Below are positions 26,495 through 35,730 of a DNA stretch of 64,000 bases, in pieces. Under the pieces are notes generated by a model that saw only the letters and a program-made list of their open reading frames with translations, was not told where the DNA came from and did not search any database. Every line of letters begins with the position of its first letter. Position 1 is the first letter of the stretch. Location: positions 186,001-250,000 of the forward strand of contig CAWKEY010000044.1 of assembly GCA_963848675.1 (NCBI GenBank), given 5' to 3'. The translations under genes and the position numbers were made by a program. Source of the stretch: CAWKEY01 sp963848675 (GTDB taxonomy: Bacteria; Pseudomonadota; Gammaproteobacteria; Methylococcales; Methylomonadaceae).

Positions 26495-26621
26495 TAAGTC
26501 TTGTATGTCAGGAAGCTCGGTAGTGTATCAACGCAGAGTAAATCAAAATCGTTGGTATACGATAGATGTAAATATGCAATTTTTAATAAATTTGTAAGCT
26601 CTCACCCATTTTGAGTAGACC

Positions 26622-28154
26622 ATGCCAAGACAATATGAATTTATCTTTAAATTTGGAAAGGTATTGCCAGAATCATCCTTGAGATCAACGCCGGATAGAG
26701 CCATGCGGATTCTCATGCTGGGGGATTTCAGCGGCCGGAGTAATCAATGGAAAATTGGTAATGCGGAGAGGCTGAGCAGTCGTTCAATTATGCCTGTGGA
26801 TGTTGATAATTTTACTGCCACGATGTCTCAGATTGCTCCGAATCTTGATTTGCAGCTCGTTGAGGATTCAGTAACAATAACCAACCTGACTTTCCGGCAA
26901 ATTGATGATTTTCATCCTGATACATTGTTTAAACAACTCGATTTATTTCATGGTCTTGGGCAATTACGGGAACGGTTGCAAAATTCTGAGAGTTTTAGAG
27001 AAGCAGCGGCAGAATTGCGACAAAATATCAAAATGCCTGTTATTGAAGAAGGCAAATTGGCAAATGCGCTCGTGGAAGACGATACCGCAACTCTTGAAAG
27101 ATTACTGGGTGAAAGCCCTCTCAATCGAGCACAAACGCCCCATGCTAAGGCAAAAACGGTTGTTTCTGAATATATCAAGAACATTGTCGCTGGATACATA
27201 GTTCCAGACGTTGCTCCCTATAAAGATGTATATCTTCAAGCGGTTGATGAAGCTATTGGCGCACCAATGCGCCAGCTTTTACATCATCCTGATTTTCAGG
27301 CGCTGGAGGCCGCTTGGCGTTCATTGAATATGCTGGTCACAAGTTTGGAAACAGGTGAAAATTTATCTTTGCATCTACTCGATATTACTAAAGACGAGTT
27401 ATTGGCTGATCTGAGTTCGGCGGGTGAAGACATGGGGGCTTCTGAGCTGTATTCCATGCTGGTGGAGCAGGCTGTAGATACTTTTGGGGGGGAGCCATGG
27501 TCTTTATTGGTTGGTAATTATACTTTTAGCGCTAGTGCGGAAGATGTCGCTTTGCTGGCGGCACTTGGTGTGGTGGCATCTCATGCTGGCGGTCCCTTTC
27601 TTGCTGCGGCTGATCCCAATGTGTTGGGTTGCCGTTCACTTGTTGATATCCCGGCTGCTCACGACTGGTTAGAGATGGAGCAAAAAGTGGCACAACGTTG
27701 GCAGGCGCTACGCCACAGCTCTGTTGCACCGTGGCTGGGTCTTGCGTTGCCTCGGGTGTTAATACGTTTACCTTATGGGTCCGATACAGAGGCTGTGGAT
27801 GGGTTCAAGTTTGAGGAAATGACAGCTGCACAGGGGCACGAGGATTTTTTGTGGGGCAACCCGGCGGTTTATTGCGCCTTGTTGATTGCACGTTCTTTCA
27901 CCGAACGAGGATGGCCTAGGCAACTTGGTGATTATTTGCAAATCGACGAGCTTCCAGCGTATATTCATAAACGAAACGGTGAATCAAAACTACAGCCTTG
28001 TGCGGAAGTTTATTTGAGCGACAGAGCAATGGAAAAGATTTTGAATCTGGGCATTATGCCGTTTATCAGTCATCGCAGTAGTAACATTGTGCGCTTGGCA
28101 AGGTTTCAGTCTATTGCAGAACCGCTAAAAGCCTTAGCCGGGCCCTGGAGTTAG
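26622..28154 (+). CDS. TssB-TssC fusion protein lacking the TssC C-terminal domain
   Basis: Residues about 15-155 look like TssB (RILMLGDFSGRSN, PVDVDNFTATMSQIAPNLDL, DDFHPDTLFKQLDLF). Residues about 210-510 look like the N-terminal TssC domain (LLHHPDFQALEAAWRSLNML, GGEPWSLLVGNYTF, VLIRLPYGSDTEAVDGFKFE, LGIMPFISHRSSN). The protein ends at 510 residues, at the point where canonical TssC (here 1899-3404) continues with its final 130 or so residues. It is therefore a sheath-like fusion missing the domain that completes the TssBC sheath core. It may act as a regulator, cap or part of a divergent sheath. A separate complete tssBC pair exists 23 kb upstream. Confidence 0.85.
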   Translation: MPRQYEFIFKFGKVLPESSLRSTPDRAMRILMLGDFSGRSNQWKIGNAERLSSRSIMPVDVDNFTATMSQIAPNLDLQLVEDSVTITNLTFRQIDDFHPDTLFKQLDLFHGLGQLRERLQNSESFREAAAELRQNIKMPVIEEGKLANALVEDDTATLERLLGESPLNRAQTPHAKAKTVVSEYIKNIVAGYIVPDVAPYKDVYLQAVDEAIGAPMRQLLHHPDFQALEAAWRSLNMLVTSLETGENLSLHLLDITKDELLADLSSAGEDMGASELYSMLVEQAVDTFGGEPWSLLVGNYTFSASAEDVALLAALGVVASHAGGPFLAAADPNVLGCRSLVDIPAAHDWLEMEQKVAQRWQALRHSSVAPWLGLALPRVLIRLPYGSDTEAVDGFKFEEMTAAQGHEDFLWGNPAVYCALLIARSFTERGWPRQLGDYLQIDELPAYIHKRNGESKLQPCAEVYLSDRAMEKILNLGIMPFISHRSSNIVRLARFQSIAEPLKALAGPWS

Positions 28155-28155
28155 T

Positions 28156-28169
28156 GGAAACAAGTTTCC
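28156..28169 (+). other. Short hairpin after the TssBC fusion gene
   Basis: GGAAAC and GTTTCC pair around AA just after the stop codon. No T-run follows. It could stabilise the transcript end; a terminator role is not supported. Confidence 0.25.
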
Positions 28170-28361
28170 TCTAGCGGTAATAAAGCACGATTTATTTGCG
28201 TGGTGGTAATTTGCCGTGAGTGCAAAATCAGTCCTTAACTAACTTATTTTGTACCTATTGCGCGACCTTTGTCGTGATTATTTGAAACGCTCGCTATAGG
28301 CAAAAGACAGCAGAAATTGCTTTGATGAACGCAGGTCTGGTTGGGAGGTAGAGGGGATTTC

Positions 28362-30038
28362 ATGCAAGACGATAAAACCGTCATCATGCCAAAAGGAGAT
28401 CTCCAGAAGGAGTTTGATTCAGACCGTACCGTGTTATTTCAGGTTGGGTTGCACGTCAGCTTGGCAGATGTGTGTGGTAAGACAATAAAAGACTTCTTTT
28501 TCAGGCAAGGCTTTACAGCAGGGCGTTCACTGGATAACGACATTGTTATCCAGAACGGAGATATCAGCCGCCACCATCTTGAGGTTAAACAGGAAAATGG
28601 AGATTGGTGGATTTATGACTTGAACAGCGCCAATGGCATTTATATACAGGATAAGCTGGTTGAACAAAAGTCGAAACTAAATTTGCCGGCATCGGTTTTC
28701 TTAGGTCATTCGGGTGTTTCTTTGAAAATCCAGGTGGCTGGTCAAAAGGCTGAAATAGAGGGGGAGCTAGCAAAAGATGTCACACTGATTGCTTCAAAAA
28801 TTGACGAGGCGGAAAAAATACCTCACAGAAATTTATCCAAAGAGGCAATGAAAGCCCGCTTGCTGTCGGAAGAAGAGGCAGGGGATTCCGGTGACTACAC
28901 CCGTATGGTGCGTAAACTGATCCACGAAGACCGCACTAGCCGAGGCAAAAAATACAATAAAGTTATTTGGATATTGGGTATTTTGTTTCTTCTATCCCTT
29001 TCATTGGGGGTTTACCAACAGATTGCGCTTTCCAACGCACGTACCCTGGCGATTGATATGTTCTATGACATTAAAATGCTAGAGGTCAGTATGGCCAAGT
29101 CAGAAGTCATGATAGACGAAAGTGCACAAATACTGGAACAAACCTTGAAAGCAGCTGTGAACCAAAAGCTGGCTGTACAAGAACGGATTAAAGCCGAGCA
29201 GGAAAAAATTGCTGCAGAAAGGCAACGTGTGGCGCAGGAAAAGAAAAAACTGAAAAGTATGAAAGCCAAGTATCAGCAATATGTAAATGAAGCTACATCT
29301 TTTCGGATCAGGTTTCCAAGTGATGCGAGTTACGAAGAAGAATTGATAACCAAGGTTGCCAGGGAGTTTGGTGAGAGTGAGTTGGAGTTGCCTGATGGTT
29401 TTGTGGAGGAAGTCAGGCGCTATATCAAGTACTGGCAGGAGTCGTCAAGAATGCAGCTGGCAATGGATCGTTTAGAAAAAAACAACTACACACCTGAAGT
29501 CATTTCTGCATTGGAGAAAGAGGGTCTACCACTGTATTTCCTATATTTACCCCTTCAAGAGAGTAACTACGATACCCAGGCGATTGGCCCTGAAACGCGC
29601 TACGGAGTGGCAAAAGGTGCCTGGCAGTTTCTGGCAGTAACTGGCCAGGAATACGGGCTTCCATCAGGACCGTTGGCAGACGTCAGGGAATATGATGAGC
29701 AGGATGCGCGATTTGACTTCAAGAAAGCTACCCGTGCAGCGGCAAAGTACCTGAAACACATTTACAGCACTGAAGCTCAGGCTTCTGGTTTACTGGTAAT
29801 GGCAAGTTATAATTACGGACATAACCGGGTGAAGAGCATGATCAAGAAAATGCCTGATAACCCACGCGACAAGAATTTCTGGAAATTCATCCAGCACTAT
29901 GAAATACCTAAAGAGACCTATGATTATGTTTTTTATATATTCTCTGCGGCAGTCATAGGGGAAGACCCAAAACATTTTGGTTTTAAGTTTAATCCGCCAC
30001 TATCACAATTCGCCATGGAGCAAAGCAGAAGCGGATAG
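28362..30038 (+). CDS. FHA-domain membrane protein with periplasmic lytic transglycosylase domain
   Basis: With ATG 28362 (GAGGGG 5-10 nt upstream) the product has 558 residues. Residues 30-115 are an FHA phosphothreonine-binding domain (GRS at 54-56, SRHH at 69-72, NSANG at 88-92). Thr-rich motifs before it (KTVIMP, DRTVLF) resemble kinase target sites. Residues 201-217 form one membrane helix, 240-310 a coiled coil, and about 365-510 an SLT/MltD-like domain with LPLQES (E400 as likely catalytic acid) and YGVAKGAWQF. The layout couples cytoplasmic phospho-signal reading to periplasmic wall cutting. The kinase at 31.1-32.7 kb is the obvious partner. Confidence 0.85.
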   Translation: MQDDKTVIMPKGDLQKEFDSDRTVLFQVGLHVSLADVCGKTIKDFFFRQGFTAGRSLDNDIVIQNGDISRHHLEVKQENGDWWIYDLNSANGIYIQDKLVEQKSKLNLPASVFLGHSGVSLKIQVAGQKAEIEGELAKDVTLIASKIDEAEKIPHRNLSKEAMKARLLSEEEAGDSGDYTRMVRKLIHEDRTSRGKKYNKVIWILGILFLLSLSLGVYQQIALSNARTLAIDMFYDIKMLEVSMAKSEVMIDESAQILEQTLKAAVNQKLAVQERIKAEQEKIAAERQRVAQEKKKLKSMKAKYQQYVNEATSFRIRFPSDASYEEELITKVAREFGESELELPDGFVEEVRRYIKYWQESSRMQLAMDRLEKNNYTPEVISALEKEGLPLYFLYLPLQESNYDTQAIGPETRYGVAKGAWQFLAVTGQEYGLPSGPLADVREYDEQDARFDFKKATRAAAKYLKHIYSTEAQASGLLVMASYNYGHNRVKSMIKKMPDNPRDKNFWKFIQHYEIPKETYDYVFYIFSAAVIGEDPKHFGFKFNPPLSQFAMEQSRSG

Positions 30039-30158
30039 CCCCGCGAGGTACGTTCACAGGATCAAAAAAATACCCCAGCATATAGGAAACACAAAGTGAG
30101 TAGAATCAACAAAATTTTGTATCAACTGCTCGTTTGAATGTTGTAAAAATTATCACCT

Positions 30159-31031
30159 TCAGTAGGGGCTATAATCAGAACGTAGTGTTTTTTTATTTAC
30201 GAACGACTCTGGGTTATTGGTATACAGCTGAATGGTTTTCAGAACTGAAGGCCAGATTTTTTCCCAACAACAGATGTGATCAAATTCCGGTATTACAATC
30301 AGCTCAGCTGAATACTGAAGAAAAACTGTTGGCTGGATTAAATTTACTGGAACATTCTGATCTTTACCTCCAGCGAGATGTAATTGAAATAATTTTGGAT
30401 CCAGGGGGTGCTGCTGCGCCGGATTCATCGATCCAAGGAGTGGGGCATAACTATGTAGACTCGACCACGTTTCGATATCCAGATTTCCAGCAATAGTCAC
30501 AATGCCACCTAAATTCTGTATTTGCGGAGCCAGAAGCATGGCTAAAGTGCCTCCTCCACTATATCCAATCAGCACCACTGTCTTGGTGCGTACCAGCTTA
30601 AGAATTTGCTCTAAGGCAACAGCCATGGTTTTTACGACAATCGTGGAATAGCGTTTATCTGTCCAAAGGCTGGGTTCACAAGGCACTGTGTCGCTGAACC
30701 CGTGGTAGCACGGGCGTCCCAGATAGGCAGTCGGTGCAGGATCAAGCGACATTAATCTTAATAGCATAGGATTTTTTGGAGTAGGGTCTTCAGAAACCCA
30801 GCGATTATTTACCCATGGAGTACCATCGCCATCCAAATAGACATGTAGTACATCACCCTTACTCTGAGCATTATTTGTATAAACAACATGTTTAAAATCT
30901 GTGCCTTGGACAATAGTCTGGATAAAACCCAAGCGCTTTGCTTCCTGTTTAAAATGAACTGCAGGTGTGGCACAGCTAACAATCACTAAAATCAGACAAT
31001 AAATGTTGATTAAGCGCATAACAAACTTCAT
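30159..31031 (-). CDS. Alpha/beta-hydrolase lipoprotein
   Basis: An N-terminal hydrophobic segment ending in VIVSC looks like a lipoprotein signal peptide. The body has an alpha/beta-hydrolase layout: VYLDGDGTPW, the nucleophile elbow GYSGGG, GGKDQNVP (acid) and FDHICCW (His). This predicts an esterase or lipase-like serine hydrolase at the envelope; substrate unknown. The frame is open to 31049, but ATG 31031 puts the signal peptide at the N-terminus; neither start has a strong ribosome binding site. It faces the FHA gene convergently and follows the kinase. Confidence 0.7.
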   Translation of the reverse strand: MKFVMRLINIYCLILVIVSCATPAVHFKQEAKRLGFIQTIVQGTDFKHVVYTNNAQSKGDVLHVYLDGDGTPWVNNRWVSEDPTPKNPMLLRLMSLDPAPTAYLGRPCYHGFSDTVPCEPSLWTDKRYSTIVVKTMAVALEQILKLVRTKTVVLIGYSGGGTLAMLLAPQIQNLGGIVTIAGNLDIETWSSLHSYAPLLGSMNPAQQHPLDPKLFQLHLAGGKDQNVPVNLIQPTVFLQYSAELIVIPEFDHICCWEKIWPSVLKTIQLYTNNPESFVNKKTLRSDYSPY

Positions 31032-31145
31032 GGGAGGTTCCAAAGCCATATTTCTGCCACACTAATTGTGAAGTTTTGGAATCAGATATAGCTGCTGTTT
31101 CTAGTGATCTTCGGTTGAAAGACTGGCTGTTAAGAGTTGAAAAAT

Positions 31146-32684
31146 TCAATCATTTAATTCTGATTGGTTTCTGGTAGGGTCAATAATTTGTGGATGTTTC
31201 TTGTTGAATAACCTTTTTTTCAACTTTAAAAGTCCTTCATGCTTAGGAATGGCCGCCAATCCTTCTTCTATTTTTGCTAGACTTTCATTGTAACTGTTTT
31301 GTTCGTAAAGTTTTTCAGCTTCAAGCTCCACTATATCAACAATTTTTTCAAGGCCTTCCTTTGCAGTTTTGTTATAGGGGTCAATTTTTAAGACTTCTTG
31401 ATAAGCCCACACTGCACTTCCGCCTGGAGGCGCTGTTAAATTACCGACTTCTTCTTGCATGATTGCGAGATCCAAACGATTACTGATGATATCCTTTTGC
31501 TCTACAGACAAATTATCTTCGAATTTTTTCGCATCTTGGTATTTACCTAGATCAACATAATAGGAATAGCCAAAAGAAAAAAGCAAAGTCATCGCTGTCA
31601 GCCCTGCAAATACAAAGGGGAGAGCTGAGCGAGGTTCCATTTCATTGATAAATTGCGAAACGGTGCTCGTTCTCTGCTCTCGTTTGAAAGCCAGTGCATG
31701 GTTTAGAGCATTCCATTGACGCCTGGGTAATCCCCCGATTGCTGGGGGCTTCAGCTTTCTTTCACTAGCGTCTAGCGAGGAAAGACCGCCAAAGGGGTGT
31801 TTGCCTGTGAGTAATTCATAGGTGACGCAAGCCAATGCATAAATGTCATCGCGCGGTTCCGGTTCCTGGTTACTGAACATTTCAAGACTGGCATAAGCCG
31901 GAGTTAGTGCTCCCAAATTACGGGCATTGAAATTATCATTGGAACGATTCTCTGACTTGGCAGCGGCGCAGGCTATACCGAAATCAAGCACTTTCACATC
32001 CGCGTTTTCTTTAATAAAAATATTACCGGGTTTAAAATCGGAATGGACGATGTCATGTTTATGGGCATACGCCAGTGCCAAGGCTAAACCTTTAATAATG
32101 GGCCAGGCTTTTTTAAAGGAAAGTCCATTGACAGCGGTCTTTTTTAAATAATCCTTAAGTGATTGTCCTTCAAGTATTTCCATAACCATAAAAATATTAT
32201 CGTTATCAATATCAAAATTATGAACATTAATAATATTTGGATGGGCGAGTTGTTGTGTCTTTTTTGTTTCTCTTTGCAATGCGATAAAAAGCTCAGGGTC
32301 ACCTTTATACTCGTCATTCAGAACTTTAATAGCAACGTCTGGCGATGGATCATTAAGCTTTTGTCGAAGTAAGTCGGTTGCCCTGTATACCCTACCCATT
32401 CCTCCGCTACCCAGTAATTCCCGAAGAATATAGCGCTCTTTGAGTATAGAGCCGACTTCCAGGCTCGCCGATGAATACCTAATATGGCCTTTCTCAATAT
32501 TTTTTGTGACTATCGTAGTTGCTTCGTGGACATTTTGTTCGTTGAAGGAGTTAAGCGGAATCTTGATGGTCGCATCCGCCTCCTGGCCTATTATTTTTTT
32601 TGTAATTATTGTTTCCTTTAAAGCATTGATACGGGACGGAGCAATTCTTGTCGCATCATTATCATCATATTTTTCTGAGTTCAT
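31146..32684 (-). CDS. Membrane Ser/Thr protein kinase (PpkA/PknB-like)
   Basis: A 512-residue kinase. The glycine loop LLGSGGMGRVY lies at 90-100, VAIK with Lys120, the catalytic loop HSDFKPGN (Asp216, HRD written HSD) and DFG at 234-236. Helix 354-375 is a membrane segment, followed by a TPR-like C-terminal region (WAYQEVLKIDPYNKTAKEGL). Such kinases phosphorylate FHA proteins in T6SS threonine-phosphorylation control. The FHA-transglycosylase gene 1.1 kb away is a plausible substrate. No matching phosphatase gene is in the window. Confidence 0.88.
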   Translation of the reverse strand: MNSEKYDDNDATRIAPSRINALKETIITKKIIGQEADATIKIPLNSFNEQNVHEATTIVTKNIEKGHIRYSSASLEVGSILKERYILRELLGSGGMGRVYRATDLLRQKLNDPSPDVAIKVLNDEYKGDPELFIALQRETKKTQQLAHPNIINVHNFDIDNDNIFMVMEILEGQSLKDYLKKTAVNGLSFKKAWPIIKGLALALAYAHKHDIVHSDFKPGNIFIKENADVKVLDFGIACAAAKSENRSNDNFNARNLGALTPAYASLEMFSNQEPEPRDDIYALACVTYELLTGKHPFGGLSSLDASERKLKPPAIGGLPRRQWNALNHALAFKREQRTSTVSQFINEMEPRSALPFVFAGLTAMTLLFSFGYSYYVDLGKYQDAKKFEDNLSVEQKDIISNRLDLAIMQEEVGNLTAPPGGSAVWAYQEVLKIDPYNKTAKEGLEKIVDIVELEAEKLYEQNSYNESLAKIEEGLAAIPKHEGLLKLKKRLFNKKHPQIIDPTRNQSELND

Positions 32685-32751
32685 AATGTATACAAAGACA
32701 TAGTTTGTTTTTAATAAATGCGACTACACGATCGAGTAAAAAATACGTTCA

Positions 32752-35049
32752 TTAACTTTTGGGTACAAAAAAGAACGGACTGCCTTCATGACCTGCATGT
32801 TGCATAGCAGAATATTGTGGTATTTGCTTAAAGCCGATACTGGAAGCAGATTTTTTAACTTTGCTGGCTATCGCTCGGAACAGTTTGTAATCTTCCATCA
32901 GACCTGTATTTGATCTGAGCGCTTTCAGCAAAGCATTTGCAAATATCGAATGGTTGCCACTGCCTGTATCTACCACGGGTTCTACACCACCTGATGTCAT
33001 GACTGTTCTGGCTTTTCGGTTAATCATGAAGTTCAACCATTTTTCGCGTTTATTTTCAGGCATGTCTTTAGGGATTCTAACAATAGAACTTGTCGTCATG
33101 GCGCCAGAGTAACAGGAATCAGCAATCACTAGGATGTGTTTGGCAGCAATAACATTTAAATATTGTGTGATGTTATGGCTAGATAACCAATTTGCGGGAT
33201 TATTTGCTTCTGCATCTGTTGGTAACCAGTAGGCACTTTGATCACTTTTATCAATATCTCCGTGCCCCGCATAATAAATCACCAAATTATCATTTTCAGT
33301 TAATTTATTACGTAAGTTATTTAACGAGGTCATGATCTGATGTCTAGTTGCATTAATCAATAAAGTTGTTTTATATCCGTAACGAGTTCGCAAAATTTCA
33401 TCAATTGCTTTGGCATCATTCACTGATGTTTTAAGAGTAGGCATATTCTCGTATTGATTATTGCCTATTATTAGCGCATAAAACCGGCCGAAATCAATCG
33501 ATGGATAGGAACTGGAAATAGTACTTTCCGGTTCTTCCTCGGGAACCGGAATTGCATCTTCGCTTTGGGTAAGCAAATAAAAAGACATTATGCTGCTGTT
33601 TCCTTGCTTGTCTGTAGCTACGACTGTCACCTCAGTAGACGGTTGCACTACAGCTACTTCTGACCTAAAAAGACCATTTGGGTCAGTCTGAATAACTTGT
33701 TGATTTATTTCCAGGCTTTTTATGCCTGAAGTAGATATTACCTTTCCGGAGATTTCTTTTGTACTTGAGTTCGATCGTAATTGATAGCTTGGAGTACTTC
33801 GCGTTAACGCGATAGGAGGATCAATAATCTCTATGACAGGCCCTGCTTGAGCAGAAATGGTTGTAGCTTTGGGTACAGTCGTCTTGTCAGCTTTACTTTT
33901 CTTCTTAGAGACTGCCTGCTGAGTCTTTTTGCGAGGCTGCGAGATTTTTGCAGTTTTTGGTATTGATTCAGTATCTGATTTGGCGCTAATTTGTATCTGT
34001 TCTTTTTTGATTTTGTTTTCAATCTGAGCAACTTGTTGCTGTTGAGAATTTAAGCTCGCCTGCTTGATTTCCATATCTTTTTGAAGTGACTTAATTAGTT
34101 TTTCGTTGCGTGTGGATTTCCCTTGTTCTTGATTTAATTTGTTGAGGGTATCGTTGAGTTGCTTTTTTATGGTGAGCAATTTTTCCTTTTCTGAGGAAAG
34201 TTGTATTTCAGTTCTTTCTAGTTGCTTGCGTAAGTTTTCTGCCTCTGCCTTGTACACTTCGGATTGCTGACGTAATTTTTCCAATTCTTGCTGATTGCCG
34301 CTGGGTACAGCAGTATCAGTTACATCAGTTTTTTCTAGTTGCTTGCGTAAGTTTTCTGCCTCTGCCTTATACACTTGGGATTGCTGACGTAATTTTTCCA
34401 GCTCTTGCTGATTGCCGCTGGGTAGAGCAATATCAGTTACAGTGGCAAACTGTAAATCCGAACTTTCGAGCCCCGATGCTTTGCGGTACCAATTTAATGC
34501 AGTAACTTTATCTTGCTTGACTCCAAGCCCTTTTTCATAAAGATAACCTAAGTTGATTTGGGCCCTGGAATTACCCTGCTTAGCCGCTTTTAGATACCAT
34601 TCAGCAGCTAGCGCGGGATCGGCAATACCACCTAAGCCTTTTTCATAAATTTCACCTAAAGTGACCTGCGCTTCAGTATCTCCTTGTTGCGCCTGGGGTA
34701 ACCATACCTTAAGTGCACTAGCGTAATTGGCTCGATCATAGGCAACATATTCGCCACCACGAATTTCGCAATCACCTGCGGTTGTTTTAACCGGGCGTCG
34801 TGCGGAAAAATAGGTCATTTGGCTGCCAAGCTTGCGAACTTGACCGGGTAATAGACAATCAACAATAAATAGCTTGTCGGTTTCTTGTGGGCTAAAGCCT
34901 TCGGCTGCTTTAGTACTGTTCAGATCAGGAGCTGAACTGGATTGGCAACCTGTTAGCCCAGTTAAGAATGCGACCAGAAAAAAATAGCCGAATTTTCTTG
35001 GCCTAAAAAATGGAGCGCCAAAACAAGCTCGTTTACTTATTGATTTCAT
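32752..35049 (-). CDS. Lipoprotein with Sel1 repeats, coiled coil and caspase-like domain
   Basis: From ATG 35049 the product has 765 residues (an in-frame ATG at 35079 adds 10). The signal ends in LTGLTGC, a lipobox. Two Sel1-like repeats follow (AQVTLGEIYEKGLGG, AQINLGYLYEKGLGV), then a Gln/Glu/Lys-rich coiled coil containing a 39-residue tandem duplication, a linker with Ig-like features, and a C-terminal peptidase C14 domain from about residue 520 with YAGHG (His596) and DSCYSG (Cys646). Both catalytic residues are present. It is transcribed towards the kinase gene, 67 nt away, so the two may be co-expressed. Confidence 0.85.
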   Translation of the reverse strand: MKSISKRACFGAPFFRPRKFGYFFLVAFLTGLTGCQSSSAPDLNSTKAAEGFSPQETDKLFIVDCLLPGQVRKLGSQMTYFSARRPVKTTAGDCEIRGGEYVAYDRANYASALKVWLPQAQQGDTEAQVTLGEIYEKGLGGIADPALAAEWYLKAAKQGNSRAQINLGYLYEKGLGVKQDKVTALNWYRKASGLESSDLQFATVTDIALPSGNQQELEKLRQQSQVYKAEAENLRKQLEKTDVTDTAVPSGNQQELEKLRQQSEVYKAEAENLRKQLERTEIQLSSEKEKLLTIKKQLNDTLNKLNQEQGKSTRNEKLIKSLQKDMEIKQASLNSQQQQVAQIENKIKKEQIQISAKSDTESIPKTAKISQPRKKTQQAVSKKKSKADKTTVPKATTISAQAGPVIEIIDPPIALTRSTPSYQLRSNSSTKEISGKVISTSGIKSLEINQQVIQTDPNGLFRSEVAVVQPSTEVTVVATDKQGNSSIMSFYLLTQSEDAIPVPEEEPESTISSSYPSIDFGRFYALIIGNNQYENMPTLKTSVNDAKAIDEILRTRYGYKTTLLINATRHQIMTSLNNLRNKLTENDNLVIYYAGHGDIDKSDQSAYWLPTDAEANNPANWLSSHNITQYLNVIAAKHILVIADSCYSGAMTTSSIVRIPKDMPENKREKWLNFMINRKARTVMTSGGVEPVVDTGSGNHSIFANALLKALRSNTGLMEDYKLFRAIASKVKKSASSIGFKQIPQYSAMQHAGHEGSPFFFVPKS
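34216..34449 (-). repeat. 117-bp tandem duplication inside the caspase gene
   Basis: Two near-identical copies with a 117-bp period encode GNQQELEKLRQQS followed by VYKAEAENLRKQLE. Few base differences separate them, so the duplication looks recent. It keeps the reading frame and lengthens the coiled coil by 39 residues. Confidence 0.8.
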
Positions 35050-35292
35050 GTGTGATTCCACAAAATTAGGAATATACATTTTCTAGATTTATCGCAGCTA
35101 ATATGCAGACTCTAAAGCTTATCAAATTGTATAGTAAATATGGTGAGCAACAAAACTAAGGTCTGCAAAGACGCAATAAAAATATAAATGACCTCTGAAG
35201 AATTTGAGCTTCATTTTGAGAGATAAATGGATAAAAGTAATCGCTGGATTAAGTTAAACATTTCGAGATATAAGGGAAATAATAGGAGATCC

Positions 35293-35445
35293 ATGAAAAT
35301 ACCGACTGATCCTGAATCGGCCATCAGTGCCGATGCGCAAATCATGGTGGCTGAGCTCTACAGTCTCCTTCATATAAGGAAGCCCAGGGCAGAACAAGCG
35401 CCTAACAGTTCCTTTTTAGGGGATACTACTCCTATCTTACTTTGA
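35293..35445 (+). CDS. Possible 50-residue small protein
   Basis: ATG 35293 has a good ribosome binding site (AGGAG, 5 nt spacing) and opens a 50-codon frame beginning KIPTDPESAISADAQIMVAE. No family is recognisable. The frame is also open from an ATG at 35227. It is divergent from the caspase gene. Treat as tentative. Confidence 0.35.
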   Translation: MKIPTDPESAISADAQIMVAELYSLLHIRKPRAEQAPNSSFLGDTTPILL

Positions 35446-35730
35446 AAGCGTACAGCTTTGGAATAACGAAAAGCACTGTAAATCAGAGGGTTGCATCTTG
35501 AGAAAGTATACGTTTTTTCACTCAGACGGGAGTAATAATGGGCAAACCTTCTAGCTTATCAATAATTGTGCTATTTCAGGTTGACCTTTAAGACCCTGTT
35601 TACGCGGTCCAGAGTCGAGAGTCAGCTTGCGCAGCAAGAGTCGGGAAATATCAACTGCTGCTCCATGCGCTTGGCTACTGGACAAGTGCCATGTAATTTT
35701 TGAGTTAAAGTTCGGTTTGAATGCGGAACA

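Noticed and set aside
30134..30496. Plus-strand 120-codon frame
   Set aside because: It lies opposite the alpha/beta-hydrolase gene, has no ribosome binding site and no protein-like motifs.
35622..35730. Continuation of a minus-strand gene after the autotransporter stop
   Set aside because: The frame is only an alternate reading of the autotransporter 3' end and has no family-like residues.
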